From: Pseudomonas pseudonitroreducens
GTDB taxonomy: Bacteria > Pseudomonadota > Gammaproteobacteria > Pseudomonadales > Pseudomonadaceae
Length of the DNA stretch: 64,000 bases
Assembly: GCF_021603645.1 (NCBI RefSeq)
Contig: NZ_BQHJ01000012.1
Location: 184,806 to 248,805, forward strand
Direction of reading: 5' to 3'
Numbering within the stretch: position 1 is the first letter of the stretch; each line of letters opens with the position of its first letter. This document shows, in pieces, positions 17,620 to 25,825 of the stretch. Made by a program: the position numbers and the translations under genes. The notes beneath the pieces were generated by a model. That model did no database searches. It saw only the letters and a program-made list of their open reading frames with translations, and was not told the DNA's origin.

Positions 17620-19608
17620 ATGGCGGCAAGATGGGGGTTGCGCGGCAAATCGGTGGTGGCACTGCTCATCGCCTGTCTCCTGGCGCTGGTACCGGCAGTC
17701 ATGCTGGGCTGGAAGGCCATGGAAGACATCCGCACGCATTTCGGCCTCGCCTTCGCGAGAAACTTCACGCTGCTCAACCAGCAGAAGATCATCGCACCGG
17801 TGATCCGCGAGCTGGCGCTGTCACGGCGCCTGGCCGAATCCGTGGTGACGCAGGACTGGCTGCTGGCTGAAAACGACCCGGCGCGCCGCTCGCTGTTCTT
17901 CCGCGAGGCCGAAGGCTTCCGCGCCGATCAGCACAACTACTCCTACTTCGTCGTGGTGGACTCCTCGCGCCACTACTACTTCAACGACTCCAGCTCGCCG
18001 CTCTCCAATTCCCCGCGCTACACCCTGAGCGACACCGACCCGCAGGACCGCTGGTACTTCGATACCCTGGCCCGCGACGAGACCTACAACATCAACGTCA
18101 ACTACGACGCCAAGCTGAAGGTCACCAAGGTCTGGTTCAACATGGTGGTGCGCGCCGGCAACGAGAAGGTCGGCCTGGCCGGTGGCGGCCTGGATCTCAC
18201 CGAGTTCCTCGACCAGTTCATCTCGCGCCGCGAGGCCGGGGTGACGCCGATGATCGTCGACCCGGATGGCGCCATCCAGGCGCACCCGGACACCAAGCTG
18301 ATCGCCTACTCCTCCGGCTCCAGCGGCCAGGCCAAGCACCACGTGTTCGACCTGCTGGCCAATGACCAGGAGCGCACCGCCCTGCGCCAGACCCTGCGCC
18401 AGGCCGAGGCCAACCCCGGCGAAGTGGAAACCATGTGGGGCACCATCGACGGCAAGGAACAGCTCCTGGCCACCGCCTACATCCCGCAGTTGCGCTGGCA
18501 CGTGCTCAGCGCCATCGACCTGCACGCCGCGCAAGTGCTCGACAGCCGCTGGATCTGGCCGCTGGTGGGCACCCTCGCCGGGCTGCTGGCGATCCTCCTG
18601 ATCGGCTTCGCCTACACCGTCGACCTGCTGGTACTGCGCCCGCTGCGCGGCCTCAAGCAATCGGCCAAGGCGATCGCCGCCGGGCAGTACGACAGCCCGC
18701 TGCCACGCACCCGCGCGGACGAGATCGGCGAGCTGTCCAGCGCCTTCGCCAGCATGGCCGACCAGGTTCGCCGGCATACCGAGGAGCTGGAAGACAAGGT
18801 CCAGCAGCGCACCCAGGCCCTGGAAAACGCCAACCGCGAGATGGCTGCCGCGCAGAAGAAGATCGGCGACTCCATCGACTACGCCAGCCTGATCCAGCGC
18901 GCCATCCTCCCCGACCGCCAGCTGCAGGCGTCACTGGGCGAGCACCACTTCGTCCTGTGGAAACCCCGCGACGTGGTCGGCGGCGACTTCTACATCTACC
19001 GCGAAGGCCCGCTGGACAGCCTGATCGGCGTGGTCGACTGCGCCGGCCACGGCGTGCCCGGCGCGCTGATGACCATGCTCGCCCTGGCCGCCATCGACCA
19101 CGCCATCGACAGCGTGAAGAGCCACGACCCGGCGGCCATCCTGCGCGAGACCGATCACGTCATGCGCGGCATGCTCGGCCAGGAAGAGTTCACCCACTCG
19201 CTGGCCACCAACATGGACGCCGGCCTGGTGCGCGTCGACCACCAGCGCAAGCTGCTGCACTTCTCCGGGGCGAAGATTTCCCTGTTCGCCAGCGACGGCA
19301 ACGCCGTGCGCGAGTACAAGGGCGCGCGCCGCGCCATCGGCGACAAGCGCCAGGGCGACTATCAGGACGTGGAAATCCCGATGGAAACCGGCTGGACCTA
19401 TTACCTGTGCACCGACGGCTTCCTCGACCAGGCCGGCGGCGAGCACGGCTTCGGCTTCGGCAACAGCCGCTTCGCCGACCTGCTGCGCAACCACGCGCGC
19501 CGACCATTGGCCGAGCAGGCCGACGTGTTCGCCGCTACCCTCGCCCAATACCAGGGCGAGCAGCCGCAGCGTGACGACATCACCATTCTCTCTTTCCGCT
19601 TCGACTAG
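17620..19608 (+). CDS. siaA: SiaA, membrane PP2C-type phosphatase
   Basis: The 662-residue protein has a first membrane helix (about 10-32), a large periplasmic dCACHE-like sensor, a second helix (WPLVGTLAGLLAILLIGFAY, about 312-332), HAMP, a short coiled coil and a C-terminal PP2C/SpoIIE phosphatase (KPRDVVGGDFY, DCAGHGVPGALMTM, DDITILSF metal motifs). In P. aeruginosa SiaA (PA0172) dephosphorylates SiaC to switch on c-di-GMP synthesis and aggregation in response to surfactants and carbon sources. The start at 17620 reproduces the known length. Earlier starts cross the cheB end. Confidence 0.93.
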   Translation: MAARWGLRGKSVVALLIACLLALVPAVMLGWKAMEDIRTHFGLAFARNFTLLNQQKIIAPVIRELALSRRLAESVVTQDWLLAENDPARRSLFFREAEGFRADQHNYSYFVVVDSSRHYYFNDSSSPLSNSPRYTLSDTDPQDRWYFDTLARDETYNINVNYDAKLKVTKVWFNMVVRAGNEKVGLAGGGLDLTEFLDQFISRREAGVTPMIVDPDGAIQAHPDTKLIAYSSGSSGQAKHHVFDLLANDQERTALRQTLRQAEANPGEVETMWGTIDGKEQLLATAYIPQLRWHVLSAIDLHAAQVLDSRWIWPLVGTLAGLLAILLIGFAYTVDLLVLRPLRGLKQSAKAIAAGQYDSPLPRTRADEIGELSSAFASMADQVRRHTEELEDKVQQRTQALENANREMAAAQKKIGDSIDYASLIQRAILPDRQLQASLGEHHFVLWKPRDVVGGDFYIYREGPLDSLIGVVDCAGHGVPGALMTMLALAAIDHAIDSVKSHDPAAILRETDHVMRGMLGQEEFTHSLATNMDAGLVRVDHQRKLLHFSGAKISLFASDGNAVREYKGARRAIGDKRQGDYQDVEIPMETGWTYYLCTDGFLDQAGGEHGFGFGNSRFADLLRNHARRPLAEQADVFAATLAQYQGEQPQRDDITILSFRFD

Positions 19609-19618
19609 GGGTTATTCC

Positions 19619-20161
19619 ATGGAATCGCTAGATCTGTTGGCCATGCGCGAGAGCTACACCCGGCAACGCATATTGCTCTGCTTCAACGGGCCCATCTCGC
19701 GCAGCCTGATCGAAGAAATCGGCCATGCGCTGCGCAACTACATGCAGGCCGAACAGGCGCACCCCAGCGAAGCGATGGACGTGTTCGCCGTCTACATCGA
19801 GATGACCCAGAACATCCGCCACTACGCCTCCCTGCGCGGCTACAACGACCAGGAAGCCTCGGCTACCGTGGCGATTGCCCGCGACGACGAAGGCCACTAC
19901 GTGGTCTCCGCCGGCAACCTGGTGGAGCTGGCCGACGGCCAGGGCCTGGTGCGCAGCATCGAAGCCATCGCCGGGCTCGACAAGGCCCAGCTCAAGGCGG
20001 CCTACAAGGAGCAGCTGCGCCGCCCGCGCGACGCCGAAGCCTCCAGCGGAGCGGGCCTGGGCCTGCTGGACATCGCCCGCAAGTCCAGCGCGCCACTCAA
20101 GACCTCCCTCACCGAACAACCCGACGGCCGCGCCTTCTTCAGCCTGCGCGCCGTGATCTGA
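19619..20161 (+). CDS. siaB: SiaB, kinase for SiaC
   Basis: The 180-residue DUF6272-type protein matches SiaB in size and position. SiaB phosphorylates SiaC and opposes SiaA. It has a GHKL-like core (ISRSLIEEIGHALRNYM, GLGLLDIARKS) like anti-sigma-factor kinases. It starts ten bases after siaA at ATG 19619. Confidence 0.88.
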   Translation: MESLDLLAMRESYTRQRILLCFNGPISRSLIEEIGHALRNYMQAEQAHPSEAMDVFAVYIEMTQNIRHYASLRGYNDQEASATVAIARDDEGHYVVSAGNLVELADGQGLVRSIEAIAGLDKAQLKAAYKEQLRRPRDAEASSGAGLGLLDIARKSSAPLKTSLTEQPDGRAFFSLRAVI

Positions 20162-20185
20162 TTTGCGAATTCAGGAAGACCCGAC

Positions 20186-20566
20186 ATGAGCGATCTCCAC
20201 GTCAACGGCACCCAATCCACCCCACAGATCCACGGCGACTGGCAGGCCGGCATCCTCGCGATGCAGGGCGACTCCTACCCGGAGAACTCCTATGAGCTGT
20301 TCGGCCAGGTCATCGAGTGGGTCGAGCGCTTCCTCACCCAAGAAAAGCGCCCGCTGGAACTCGACCTGCGCCTGCTGTACCTGAACACCAGCTCGATCAA
20401 GGCCATGATGGACATCTTCGACCTGCTCGAAGAAGCCCACGGCCAGGGCCGCACCACCCGCGTGGCGTGGCACTACGACCGACGCAACGAACGCGTCGCC
20501 GAGCTGGCCGAGGAATTCCGCGAGGACTGTACCTTCCCGTTCGTCATCCAAGCCTACGACGAGTAA
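20186..20566 (+). CDS. siaC: SiaC, DUF1987 phospho-switch protein
   Basis: The 126-residue DUF1987 protein has the phosphorylated threonine at exactly position 68 (LYLNTSSIKAMMD), the residue modified by SiaB and cleared by SiaA in P. aeruginosa. Unphosphorylated SiaC binds the diguanylate cyclase SiaD and activates it. The gene lies between siaB and siaD. Confidence 0.92.
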   Translation: MSDLHVNGTQSTPQIHGDWQAGILAMQGDSYPENSYELFGQVIEWVERFLTQEKRPLELDLRLLYLNTSSIKAMMDIFDLLEEAHGQGRTTRVAWHYDRRNERVAELAEEFREDCTFPFVIQAYDE

Positions 20567-20571
20567 GTGCC

Positions 20572-21360
20572 ATGACTAGCGAGCGCGAGCTGGACCTGCT
20601 GATCGAAGACCTGCTGGCCGACCCACAGTACGAAGGGCACCCCCTGCGCGAGGCCCTGTACCAGAAGCACCAGCAGTCCCTCGACCAGCTCGCGCGCCTG
20701 GAGCGCATCGCGCGGATTTCCGACGGTTTCCAGTCCATGGCACGGGCGCAGAACAGCACCCTCTCCGAGCGCTACCACAAGCAGCTGCGCCAGCTGGAAA
20801 AGGTCGCGCGCATCTCCGACCGCTACCAGGACATGATGCGCGACCTCAACGTCGCGCTGAAGGAAGCCTCGACCCACGACACCCTCACCGGCATCGCCAA
20901 CCGCCGCCTGCTGATGGAACGCCTGCGCGAAGAAAGCGAACGCGCCCAGCGCCACGGCGAGTCCTACGTGCTGGCCATGCTCGACGTCGACCGTTTCAAG
21001 CAGGTCAACGACACCTGGGGCCATGAGGTCGGCGACCGCGTGCTGGTGGAAATCGGCCGCGCCATGGAATCCGCCCTGCGCCAGTACGACCTCTGCGGCC
21101 GCTGGGGCGGCGAGGAATTCCTGCTGATCCTGCCGGACACTCGCCTGAGCGACGCCGCCGCGATCATCGAGCGCGTACGCAACGACATCCGCTGCCTGGC
21201 CGTGCGCGTGGGCACCAACGCCCTGTCCGTCACTGCCAGCTTCGGCGTCGCCGAGCACCATCCGGGCGAAAGCTATTCCCAGACCCTCAGCCGCGCCGAC
21301 GCCGCCCTGCTGGACGCCAAGCGCAGCGGGCGCGACAAGTGCGAGTTCGCCAGCGCGTAA
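20572..21360 (+). CDS. siaD: SiaD, GGDEF diguanylate cyclase
   Basis: The 262-residue protein has an N-terminal helical stalk (about 1-95) that in the family forms the SiaC-binding coiled coil, then a GGDEF domain with active site GGEEF. An RQYD lies five residues upstream, matching the RxxD product-inhibition site. It makes c-di-GMP when SiaC is dephosphorylated. It starts five bases after siaC. A bidirectional terminator ends the block. Confidence 0.92.
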   Translation: MTSERELDLLIEDLLADPQYEGHPLREALYQKHQQSLDQLARLERIARISDGFQSMARAQNSTLSERYHKQLRQLEKVARISDRYQDMMRDLNVALKEASTHDTLTGIANRRLLMERLREESERAQRHGESYVLAMLDVDRFKQVNDTWGHEVGDRVLVEIGRAMESALRQYDLCGRWGGEEFLLILPDTRLSDAAAIIERVRNDIRCLAVRVGTNALSVTASFGVAEHHPGESYSQTLSRADAALLDAKRSGRDKCEFASA

Positions 21361-21373
21361 CGGCGCCTGCATG

Positions 21374-21403
21374 AAAAAAGCCCGGCCATGGCCGGGCTTT
21401 TTT
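21374..21403. terminator. Bidirectional intrinsic terminator
   Basis: AAAAAAGCCCGGCC and GGCCGGGCTTTTTT flank an AT centre. The A-run and T-run on opposite sides let it stop both siaD and the leftward lipoprotein gene, which converge here. Confidence 0.92.
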
Positions 21404-21415
21404 CGCGGTGCGCAA

Positions 21416-21973
21416 TCAGTTCTGCAGCGACACCTGGCCGGCGCCCAGCTTCAGGCCACCCAGGCGTTGCAGCAGGGTGCTGATGTTGGCGCGGGCCGAG
21501 CCTTCGTTGGCCAGGCGCAGGCGGGTCACGCCGTAGAACGCATCGCCCACACCCGCGGTGAAGGGCTCCTTCACGGTTTCCTGCCAGACCACGCGGCCAC
21601 CGGCGTTTTCCACCAGGCTGTACTCGACGGTGGAGGTGACAGTGAAGCTTAAGCCGAAGACCGGCTGGTCGAGGCTGACCAGCTTGGTGCGCAGCGAATA
21701 CGCCGCCTTGTCGCCCTGGCCGAGCAGACCGGCCTTGCCCAGGGACTGCTCCAGCGCGGCGCGGAAGTCGGCGCCGTCGATCTGCGAGGTCCACAGCGGG
21801 TTGGTCTTCTTGCCACCCTCGACATCAGCAACCTGGAGGTTGTCGCGCAGTGCGGCGTCATAGCTCTGGGTGTGTGCCTGCTGGTCATTGATCTGCATGT
21901 TCTCGACCTTCGCCGAGGAGGCGCAGCCGGTTAGCAGGACGGCGAAAAGGGAAACGCAGAGAAAGCGAAACAT
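21416..21973 (-). CDS. Predicted lipoprotein
   Basis: The 185-residue protein has a type II signal peptide with lipobox LLTGC (Cys near 16). The mature part is soluble and resembles small outer-membrane lipoproteins (SQIDGADFRAALEQSLGKAG, FTVTSTVEYSLVE). The start at 21973 is supported by GAAGGA six bases upstream. The in-frame ATG at 21979 is directly abutted to that site and is unlikely. The function is unknown. Confidence 0.8.
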   Translation of the reverse strand: MFRFLCVSLFAVLLTGCASSAKVENMQINDQQAHTQSYDAALRDNLQVADVEGGKKTNPLWTSQIDGADFRAALEQSLGKAGLLGQGDKAAYSLRTKLVSLDQPVFGLSFTVTSTVEYSLVENAGGRVVWQETVKEPFTAGVGDAFYGVTRLRLANEGSARANISTLLQRLGGLKLGAGQVSLQN

Positions 21974-22175
21974 GGTCATTCCTTCGATGGCGAATAGTGT
22001 GCGCAGGCAGTTCGCGATCGAATGATGACGCCGCGTTCCTCCCTGAACGGGGGCGGAGAATAAGCCCGGCGCAGTGATGGCGCAATGACACCCTTCACCC
22101 ATCCGGGCTCGCAACAAGGTTGTGGCGAGCGGCCCGGCGCACTATGGTCGAGGGATTCACAGGAAAGGATGCAGC

Positions 22176-22982
22176 ATGGCCACCAGATCCCCCGCCTCGC
22201 GCCAGCAGACGCACCTCGCCGTCCTGATCGACGCCGACAACGCCCCCGCCGCCATCGTCGAGGGCCTCTTCGAGGAAATCGCCAAGTACGGCGTCGCCAG
22301 CGTCAAACGCATCTACGGCGACTGGACCAAGCCCAACCTGGGCAAATGGAAGCAGGTACTGCTGGACCACTCCATCCAGCCCATGCAGCAGTTCGCCTAC
22401 ACCAGCGGCAAGAACGCCACCGACAGCGCGCTGATCATCGACGCCATGGACCTGCTCTACACCCGCCGCTTCGACGGCTTCTGCCTGGTCTCCAGCGACA
22501 GCGACTTCACCCGCCTGGCTGCGCGCCTGCGCGAGGAAGGGCTCACCGTCTATGGCTTCGGCGAGGAGAAAACGCCCAGGCCGTTCGTCTCCGCCTGCGA
22601 CAAGTTCATCTACACCGAGATCCTCCGCGCCGCGCCGGAAGCGCCCGCCGAGCCCGTGCCCGTCACCGACAAGTCCTCCACCCCCAGCGCCAACGACACG
22701 CCCAAGCCTGCCGCCAAGCGCAAATCGCAGAAGGTCCCGCTGGACTTCATCGCCAAGGTGCTCGACGACATCGACGGCGACGATGACGACTGGGTCCAGC
22801 TGGGCGCCCTGGGGCAGAACATCGGCAAGCTGCAGCCGGCGTTCGACCCGCGCCTGTACGGCTTCAAGAAGCTCAGCGACCTGATCAAGGGCCACCCCAA
22901 GCGCTTCGAGTTGCAGGCACGCGGCACCAGCGGTACCGGCGGCATGGACCTGTACGTACGCAACGTCGGCGCGACGCGCTGA
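22176..22982 (+). CDS. NYN-domain (LabA-like) protein with OST-HTH/LOTUS domain
   Basis: The 268-residue protein starts with a PIN-like NYN nuclease fold. Acidic residues of the usual metal site are visible in LIDADNAP, IIDAMDLLY and SSDSDFTRLA. A charged linker follows, then a C-terminal OST-HTH/LOTUS module (VPLDFIAKVLDDIDGDDDDW, LYGFKKLSDLIKGHPKRFEL). Such proteins are predicted RNA-binding or RNA-cleaving factors. AGGAAAGG precedes ATG 22176. The cellular target is unknown. Confidence 0.85.
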   Translation: MATRSPASRQQTHLAVLIDADNAPAAIVEGLFEEIAKYGVASVKRIYGDWTKPNLGKWKQVLLDHSIQPMQQFAYTSGKNATDSALIIDAMDLLYTRRFDGFCLVSSDSDFTRLAARLREEGLTVYGFGEEKTPRPFVSACDKFIYTEILRAAPEAPAEPVPVTDKSSTPSANDTPKPAAKRKSQKVPLDFIAKVLDDIDGDDDDWVQLGALGQNIGKLQPAFDPRLYGFKKLSDLIKGHPKRFELQARGTSGTGGMDLYVRNVGATR

Positions 22983-23069
22983 GCGCAGCGCTCCGCCCTG
23001 CCCTCGCTCAACGAATCGGCCACGCCCGACGGTTAAAGTCGGGTGTGAGCACCTCTGTGGAGCAATCCC

Positions 23070-23384
23070 ATGCGTTTCCTGCTGATCCCCCTGCTGGCCT
23101 TCCTTGCAGCGGCAGGCGTGCACGCCGGCACCCTGCGCTGCGGCACCAGCCTGATCAACGAAGGCGACCCGATGGACGAGGTGCTCGCCAAGTGCGGGCA
23201 ACCGGACAAGCGCGCTGTTGTCCCGCCTACTCCGCCCCGCCGCGGCCCCGACGGCAAGTTCATCCCCGGCAGTCCGCAACTGGAAACCTGGATGTACGGC
23301 CCGAACAACGGCGCCTACCGCTACCTGCGCTTCCGCGACACCACGCTGGAGCTGGTGCGGACATCACGCAAGGAGGAAATCTGA
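23070..23384 (+). CDS. DUF2845 secreted protein
   Basis: The 104-residue protein has a Sec signal peptide (cleavage near VHA-GTL, residue 19) and a DUF2845/SmpA-like small domain: TLRCGTSLINEGDPMDEVL, AKCGQP and LETWMYG. Two cysteines could form a disulphide. It is periplasmic by prediction, function unknown. The ATG has GGAG upstream. Confidence 0.8.
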   Translation: MRFLLIPLLAFLAAAGVHAGTLRCGTSLINEGDPMDEVLAKCGQPDKRAVVPPTPPRRGPDGKFIPGSPQLETWMYGPNNGAYRYLRFRDTTLELVRTSRKEEI

Positions 23385-23551
23385 GCGCAGGGCGGATAGC
23401 GCTGCGCGCTGCCCAGGCCCCGTGCAAAAGCACGCCCCGCCCAGCACACTCCTGGCGCTTGGGCGTCACCGTACCCGCCGCTACCAAAGGTGCCTACCCA
23501 TCGCGGCGGCATCGCCCTAGACTGGTCGCCTTCGCCAATCCGGAGGGCACC

Positions 23552-23977
23552 ATGCAGACCCCATTCAACTTTACCCTCGGCATCGACCCGCAGGCGCGCG
23601 ACGTCGTGGTCAAAGGCCTGCTCGCCTACAACCTCGGGCAGATGGGCCGCAGCAACACCTACGACGACTTCGAACTCTACGCCCGCGACACCGACGGCGA
23701 AGTGGTCGGCGGCATGTTCGGCCAGTCCGGCATGGGCTGGCTCTACATCGACTACCTCTGGCTGCAGGACGACCAGCGCGGCAGCGGCCTGGGCAGCCAG
23801 CTCATCGCCCTCGCCGAAGACGAAGGCCGCCGCCGCGGCTGCGTCGGCCTGTTCCTCTACACCTACAGCTTCCAGGCCCCCGGCTTCTACGAGAAACAGG
23901 GCTTCGAACGCATGGGCGTGCTCGAGGACTGCCCGCCGGGGCATCAGCGCATCTACCTGAAGAAACACCTGGGCTGA
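23552..23977 (+). CDS. GNAT-family N-acetyltransferase
   Basis: The 141-residue GNAT fold has the acetyl-CoA pyrophosphate loop DDQRGSGLGSQLIALAE and C-terminal GFYEKQGFERMGVLEDCPPG. CGGAGG precedes ATG 23552. The substrate is unknown. Confidence 0.85.
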   Translation: MQTPFNFTLGIDPQARDVVVKGLLAYNLGQMGRSNTYDDFELYARDTDGEVVGGMFGQSGMGWLYIDYLWLQDDQRGSGLGSQLIALAEDEGRRRGCVGLFLYTYSFQAPGFYEKQGFERMGVLEDCPPGHQRIYLKKHLG

Positions 23978-23996
23978 TTGCCACTCTCCCGCCCTT

Positions 23997-24020
23997 GTAG
24001 GAGCGGGCTTGCTCGCGAAC
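23997..24020. repeat. Single REP element (GAGCGGGCTTGCTCG type)
   Basis: One 24-bp copy starts GTAGGAGCGGG and ends CTCGCGAAC, without a facing partner nearby. It opens the roughly 1-kb repeat-rich gap 23978-24998. Confidence 0.85.
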
Positions 24021-24089
24021 CCGCACAACGCCGGCCCTCTCGGCGCATTTCCGATAGCCAGCGCCCCGCATGACGCCCGGGCTCGACCA

Positions 24090-24170
24090 CCCCTCACCCT
24101 AACCCTCTCCCGGAGGGAGAGGGGACCGTTCGGTGCATAGCGAAACCACCGTGTCAGCCGGCACGAACAG
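24090..24170. repeat. Truncated CCCTCACCC element, copy 3
   Basis: The left half (CCCTCACCCTAACCCTCTCC, inner hairpin, GTCAGCCGGCACG) is present. The right half is missing, and the 71-bp GTAGGGCGCATAAC element begins five bases later, as though the two were joined by recombination. Confidence 0.75.
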
Positions 24171-24175
24171 CTCCC

Positions 24176-24246
24176 GTAGGGCGCATAACGGCCCCGGCGT
24201 TATCCGCCGTTTTGGCGGATAACCCGTTCCGGGTTATGCGCCCTAC
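24176..24246. repeat. 71-bp terminal-inverted-repeat element, copy 2
   Basis: It has perfect ends GTAGGGCGCATAAC / GTTATGCGCCCTAC, an inner GCGGATAACCCGTTCC and a GGCGTTAT / ATAACCC core. It matches 14824-14893 closely. No reading frame fits inside. It is a small palindromic mobile-looking repeat. Confidence 0.85.
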
Positions 24247-24252
24247 GACTCA

Positions 24253-24306
<54 letters not shown>

Positions 24307-24363
24307 TTAAAGACTTCCAGAAAAACACCCACGCACACCGAACCGCCCCTTTCAGGAGGCCCC

Positions 24364-24464
24364 GTTGAATTGGAGTTTCAGGGGTTGAGCGGCATGGATG
24401 CCGCGAAAGCCGCGACGGGCCAGGGATGGCCCTTCGCGGCGTGCCCCTGAAACTTCGATTCAAC
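24364..24464. repeat. Long inverted repeat with nested stems
   Basis: 21-bp arms at 24364-24384 and 24444-24464 match in 19 positions. Inside are GCGGC/GCCGC and GGGCCA/TGGCCC stems. The following 24465-24600 (CGCCTAAGCGAAAAACCGGA, then a GGGCAAGCCCTTTGG stretch) looks like sequence seen repeatedly in Pseudomonas intergenic DNA. It may be a structured RNA or a palindromic element. No gene is visible. Confidence 0.6.
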
Positions 24465-24617
24465 GGGGGAATTTTTCGCCTAAGCGAAAAACCGGATGGA
24501 GGGGCAAGCCCTTTGGTTACTTTCTGGCGTTTGAGAAAGTGACTCGCCCGAGGGGGCGAAACAGGAAGCCCCCGCGCACACCGGCGCGACGCGTGAAGCA
24601 AGGCGCGAGGCAGACAC

Positions 24618-24688
24618 ATCGCGGACGGAGTCCGCTCCTACGAACAGGCACCGTGCCACAGCAGGTTCGCGAGCAAGCTCGCTCCTAC
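24618..24688. repeat. Two REP elements of different types, same orientation
   Basis: A GGACGGAGTCC-type copy (24618-24641) is followed by a GAGCAAGCTCG-type copy (24665-24688). Both end in GCTCCTAC, so they are in tandem rather than facing. Confidence 0.85.
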
Positions 24689-24868
24689 ACGCACGCCGGA
24701 AACGGCTGCTTGTTGGGCACACCTACCCTTCCTATCCTCGCCCGGTCACCTCGGTGACCTGGGTTTGGCGACCCGGATTAGTAGGCGCAATGGCGCCAAA
24801 AGGTGCATGCAGGAACAGCGAATGTTCCAGCAGGCCCCCGCACGATTGCAGATATCTGCGATGCTCTA

Positions 24869-24941
24869 GGGCAGATCGCGCGGGGAGACCTCCGGGTCTG
24901 CCGGGTCCTACTACCGGTTCGCCAACCCCGCGCGGTCTGCC
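24869..24941 (+). ncRNA. c4-like antisense RNA upstream of the BRO-N gene
   Basis: A 16-bp closing helix pairs 24870-24885 with 24926-24941, with one G-U wobble. It encloses two hairpins: AGACC-TCCG-GGTCT (24886-24899) and CCGG-(9-nt loop)-CCGG (24901-24917). The second loop contains TCCTACTA (24906-24913), a perfect 8-base complement of TAGTAGGA at 24981-24988, the BRO-N ribosome-binding region. The first hairpin's CCTCC can pair with GGAGG at 24962-24966. Closing stem, two loops and downstream loop targets are the architecture of c4 RNAs of phages P1/P7 and relatives, which silence ant-type antirepressor genes. Confidence 0.75.
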
Positions 24942-24961
24942 ACCCTTCGTTTGGCGACGCA

Positions 24962-24989
24962 GGAGGCAGCTCTCAACGACTAGTAGGAG
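24962..24989 (+). promoter_or_regulatory. Predicted antisense target sites and BRO-N ribosome-binding site
   Basis: GGAGG (24962-24966) and TAGTAGGAG (24981-24989) are complementary to the two loops of the c4-like RNA. The second includes AGGAG, nine bases before ATG 24999, so pairing would mask ribosome binding. The TTCGCCAA at 24919-24926 can also pair with TTTGGCGA at 24950-24957. Confidence 0.6.
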
Positions 24990-24998
24990 CTCCACTAA

Positions 24999-25454
24999 AT
25001 GCACAACGTCATCTACACCCCAACCTTCTTCACCCGCAAAAAACGCTTCCTGCGCGGCCTGATGATCGACAATCAGGCCTGGTTCGTCTCCCGCGATATC
25101 GCCCGCCTGCTGTCCGTCCAATACCCCGACAGCTTCCACCACCGCTTCTTCCCCCACGAAGTCCAGACAGTCCACCTCACCTACCGCACCGGCAGCACAG
25201 AAAAAACCATCCTGGTCAGCGAAGCCGCCGCCTACAAAGCCCTCGTCCGCTTCGGCCACCCGGAACTCGAATCCCTCGACCATTGGCTTTCACAGGACGT
25301 GATTCCCACCCTGCGCGACCAGCACACCCCGGAAACCGACGCACCGCGCCGCGTCCATCTCACCTGGGACACCCACCACCTCATGCTCCTGAACTGGCAG
25401 GGAGGCCTCTGGATACGCTGGGACGAGGTCCCTCGGATGCTTGATCACGCCTGA
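24999..25454 (+). CDS. BRO-N domain protein (antirepressor-like)
   Basis: The 151-residue protein starts TPTFFTRKKRFLRGLMIDNQ and has the BRO-N fold core WFVSRDIARLLSVQ, VHLTYRTGST and LVSEAAAYKALVRF. BRO-N domains occur in phage antirepressors such as Ant. There is no C-terminal KilA-C or ANT partner, so it is a short version. No other phage gene flanks it, so it is a domesticated or remnant locus. Control by the upstream c4-like RNA is inferred from complementarity. Confidence 0.75.
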   Translation: MHNVIYTPTFFTRKKRFLRGLMIDNQAWFVSRDIARLLSVQYPDSFHHRFFPHEVQTVHLTYRTGSTEKTILVSEAAAYKALVRFGHPELESLDHWLSQDVIPTLRDQHTPETDAPRRVHLTWDTHHLMLLNWQGGLWIRWDEVPRMLDHA

Positions 25455-25462
25455 ACCACAGC

Positions 25463-25810
25463 ATGGGTATCGCTGCGCTCCACCCATCCTACAAAGGTTT
25501 CAGCCGCCTCCCGCAGAATCGCAGGCAACCTCGAACGTACGATGGCGTGGAGCGCAGCGATACCCATCACCCAAGGCTTCAGCCGACCTCCCGCAGAGCC
25601 GCAGGTGACCTCAACCGTAGGATGGCGTGGAGCGCAGCGATACCCATCACCGAAGGCTTCAGCCGGCCCCCCGCAGAGCCGCAGGTGACCTCAACCGTAG
25701 GATGGCGTGGAGCGCAGCGATACCCATCACCGAAGACTTCAGCCGCTTCCCCAGAGCCAGAACTGACCTCGGTCGTAGGATGGCGTGGAGCGCAGCGATA
25801 TCCATCAATT
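25463..25810. repeat. Tandem array of RAYT-associated REP units, about 80-bp period
   Basis: REP cores GTAGGATGGCGTGGAGC...GATACCCATC begin at 25537 (variant GTACG), 25617, 25697 and 25775, giving periods of 80, 80 and 78. Spacers share TTCAGCCG..CCGCAGAGCCGCAGG. An inverted copy at 25463-25492 opens the array. It lies immediately before the transposase gene. Confidence 0.92.
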
Positions 25811-25825
25811 CCGACAGGGCGCACC

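Noticed and set aside
24999-25454. A prophage at the BRO-N gene
   Set aside because: No integrase, structural or lysis genes on either side; only the c4-like RNA and BRO-N remain.
25463-25810. CRISPR array
   Set aside because: The 80-bp periodic units include conserved spacers and REP hairpins next to a RAYT gene; there are no unique spacers or cas genes.
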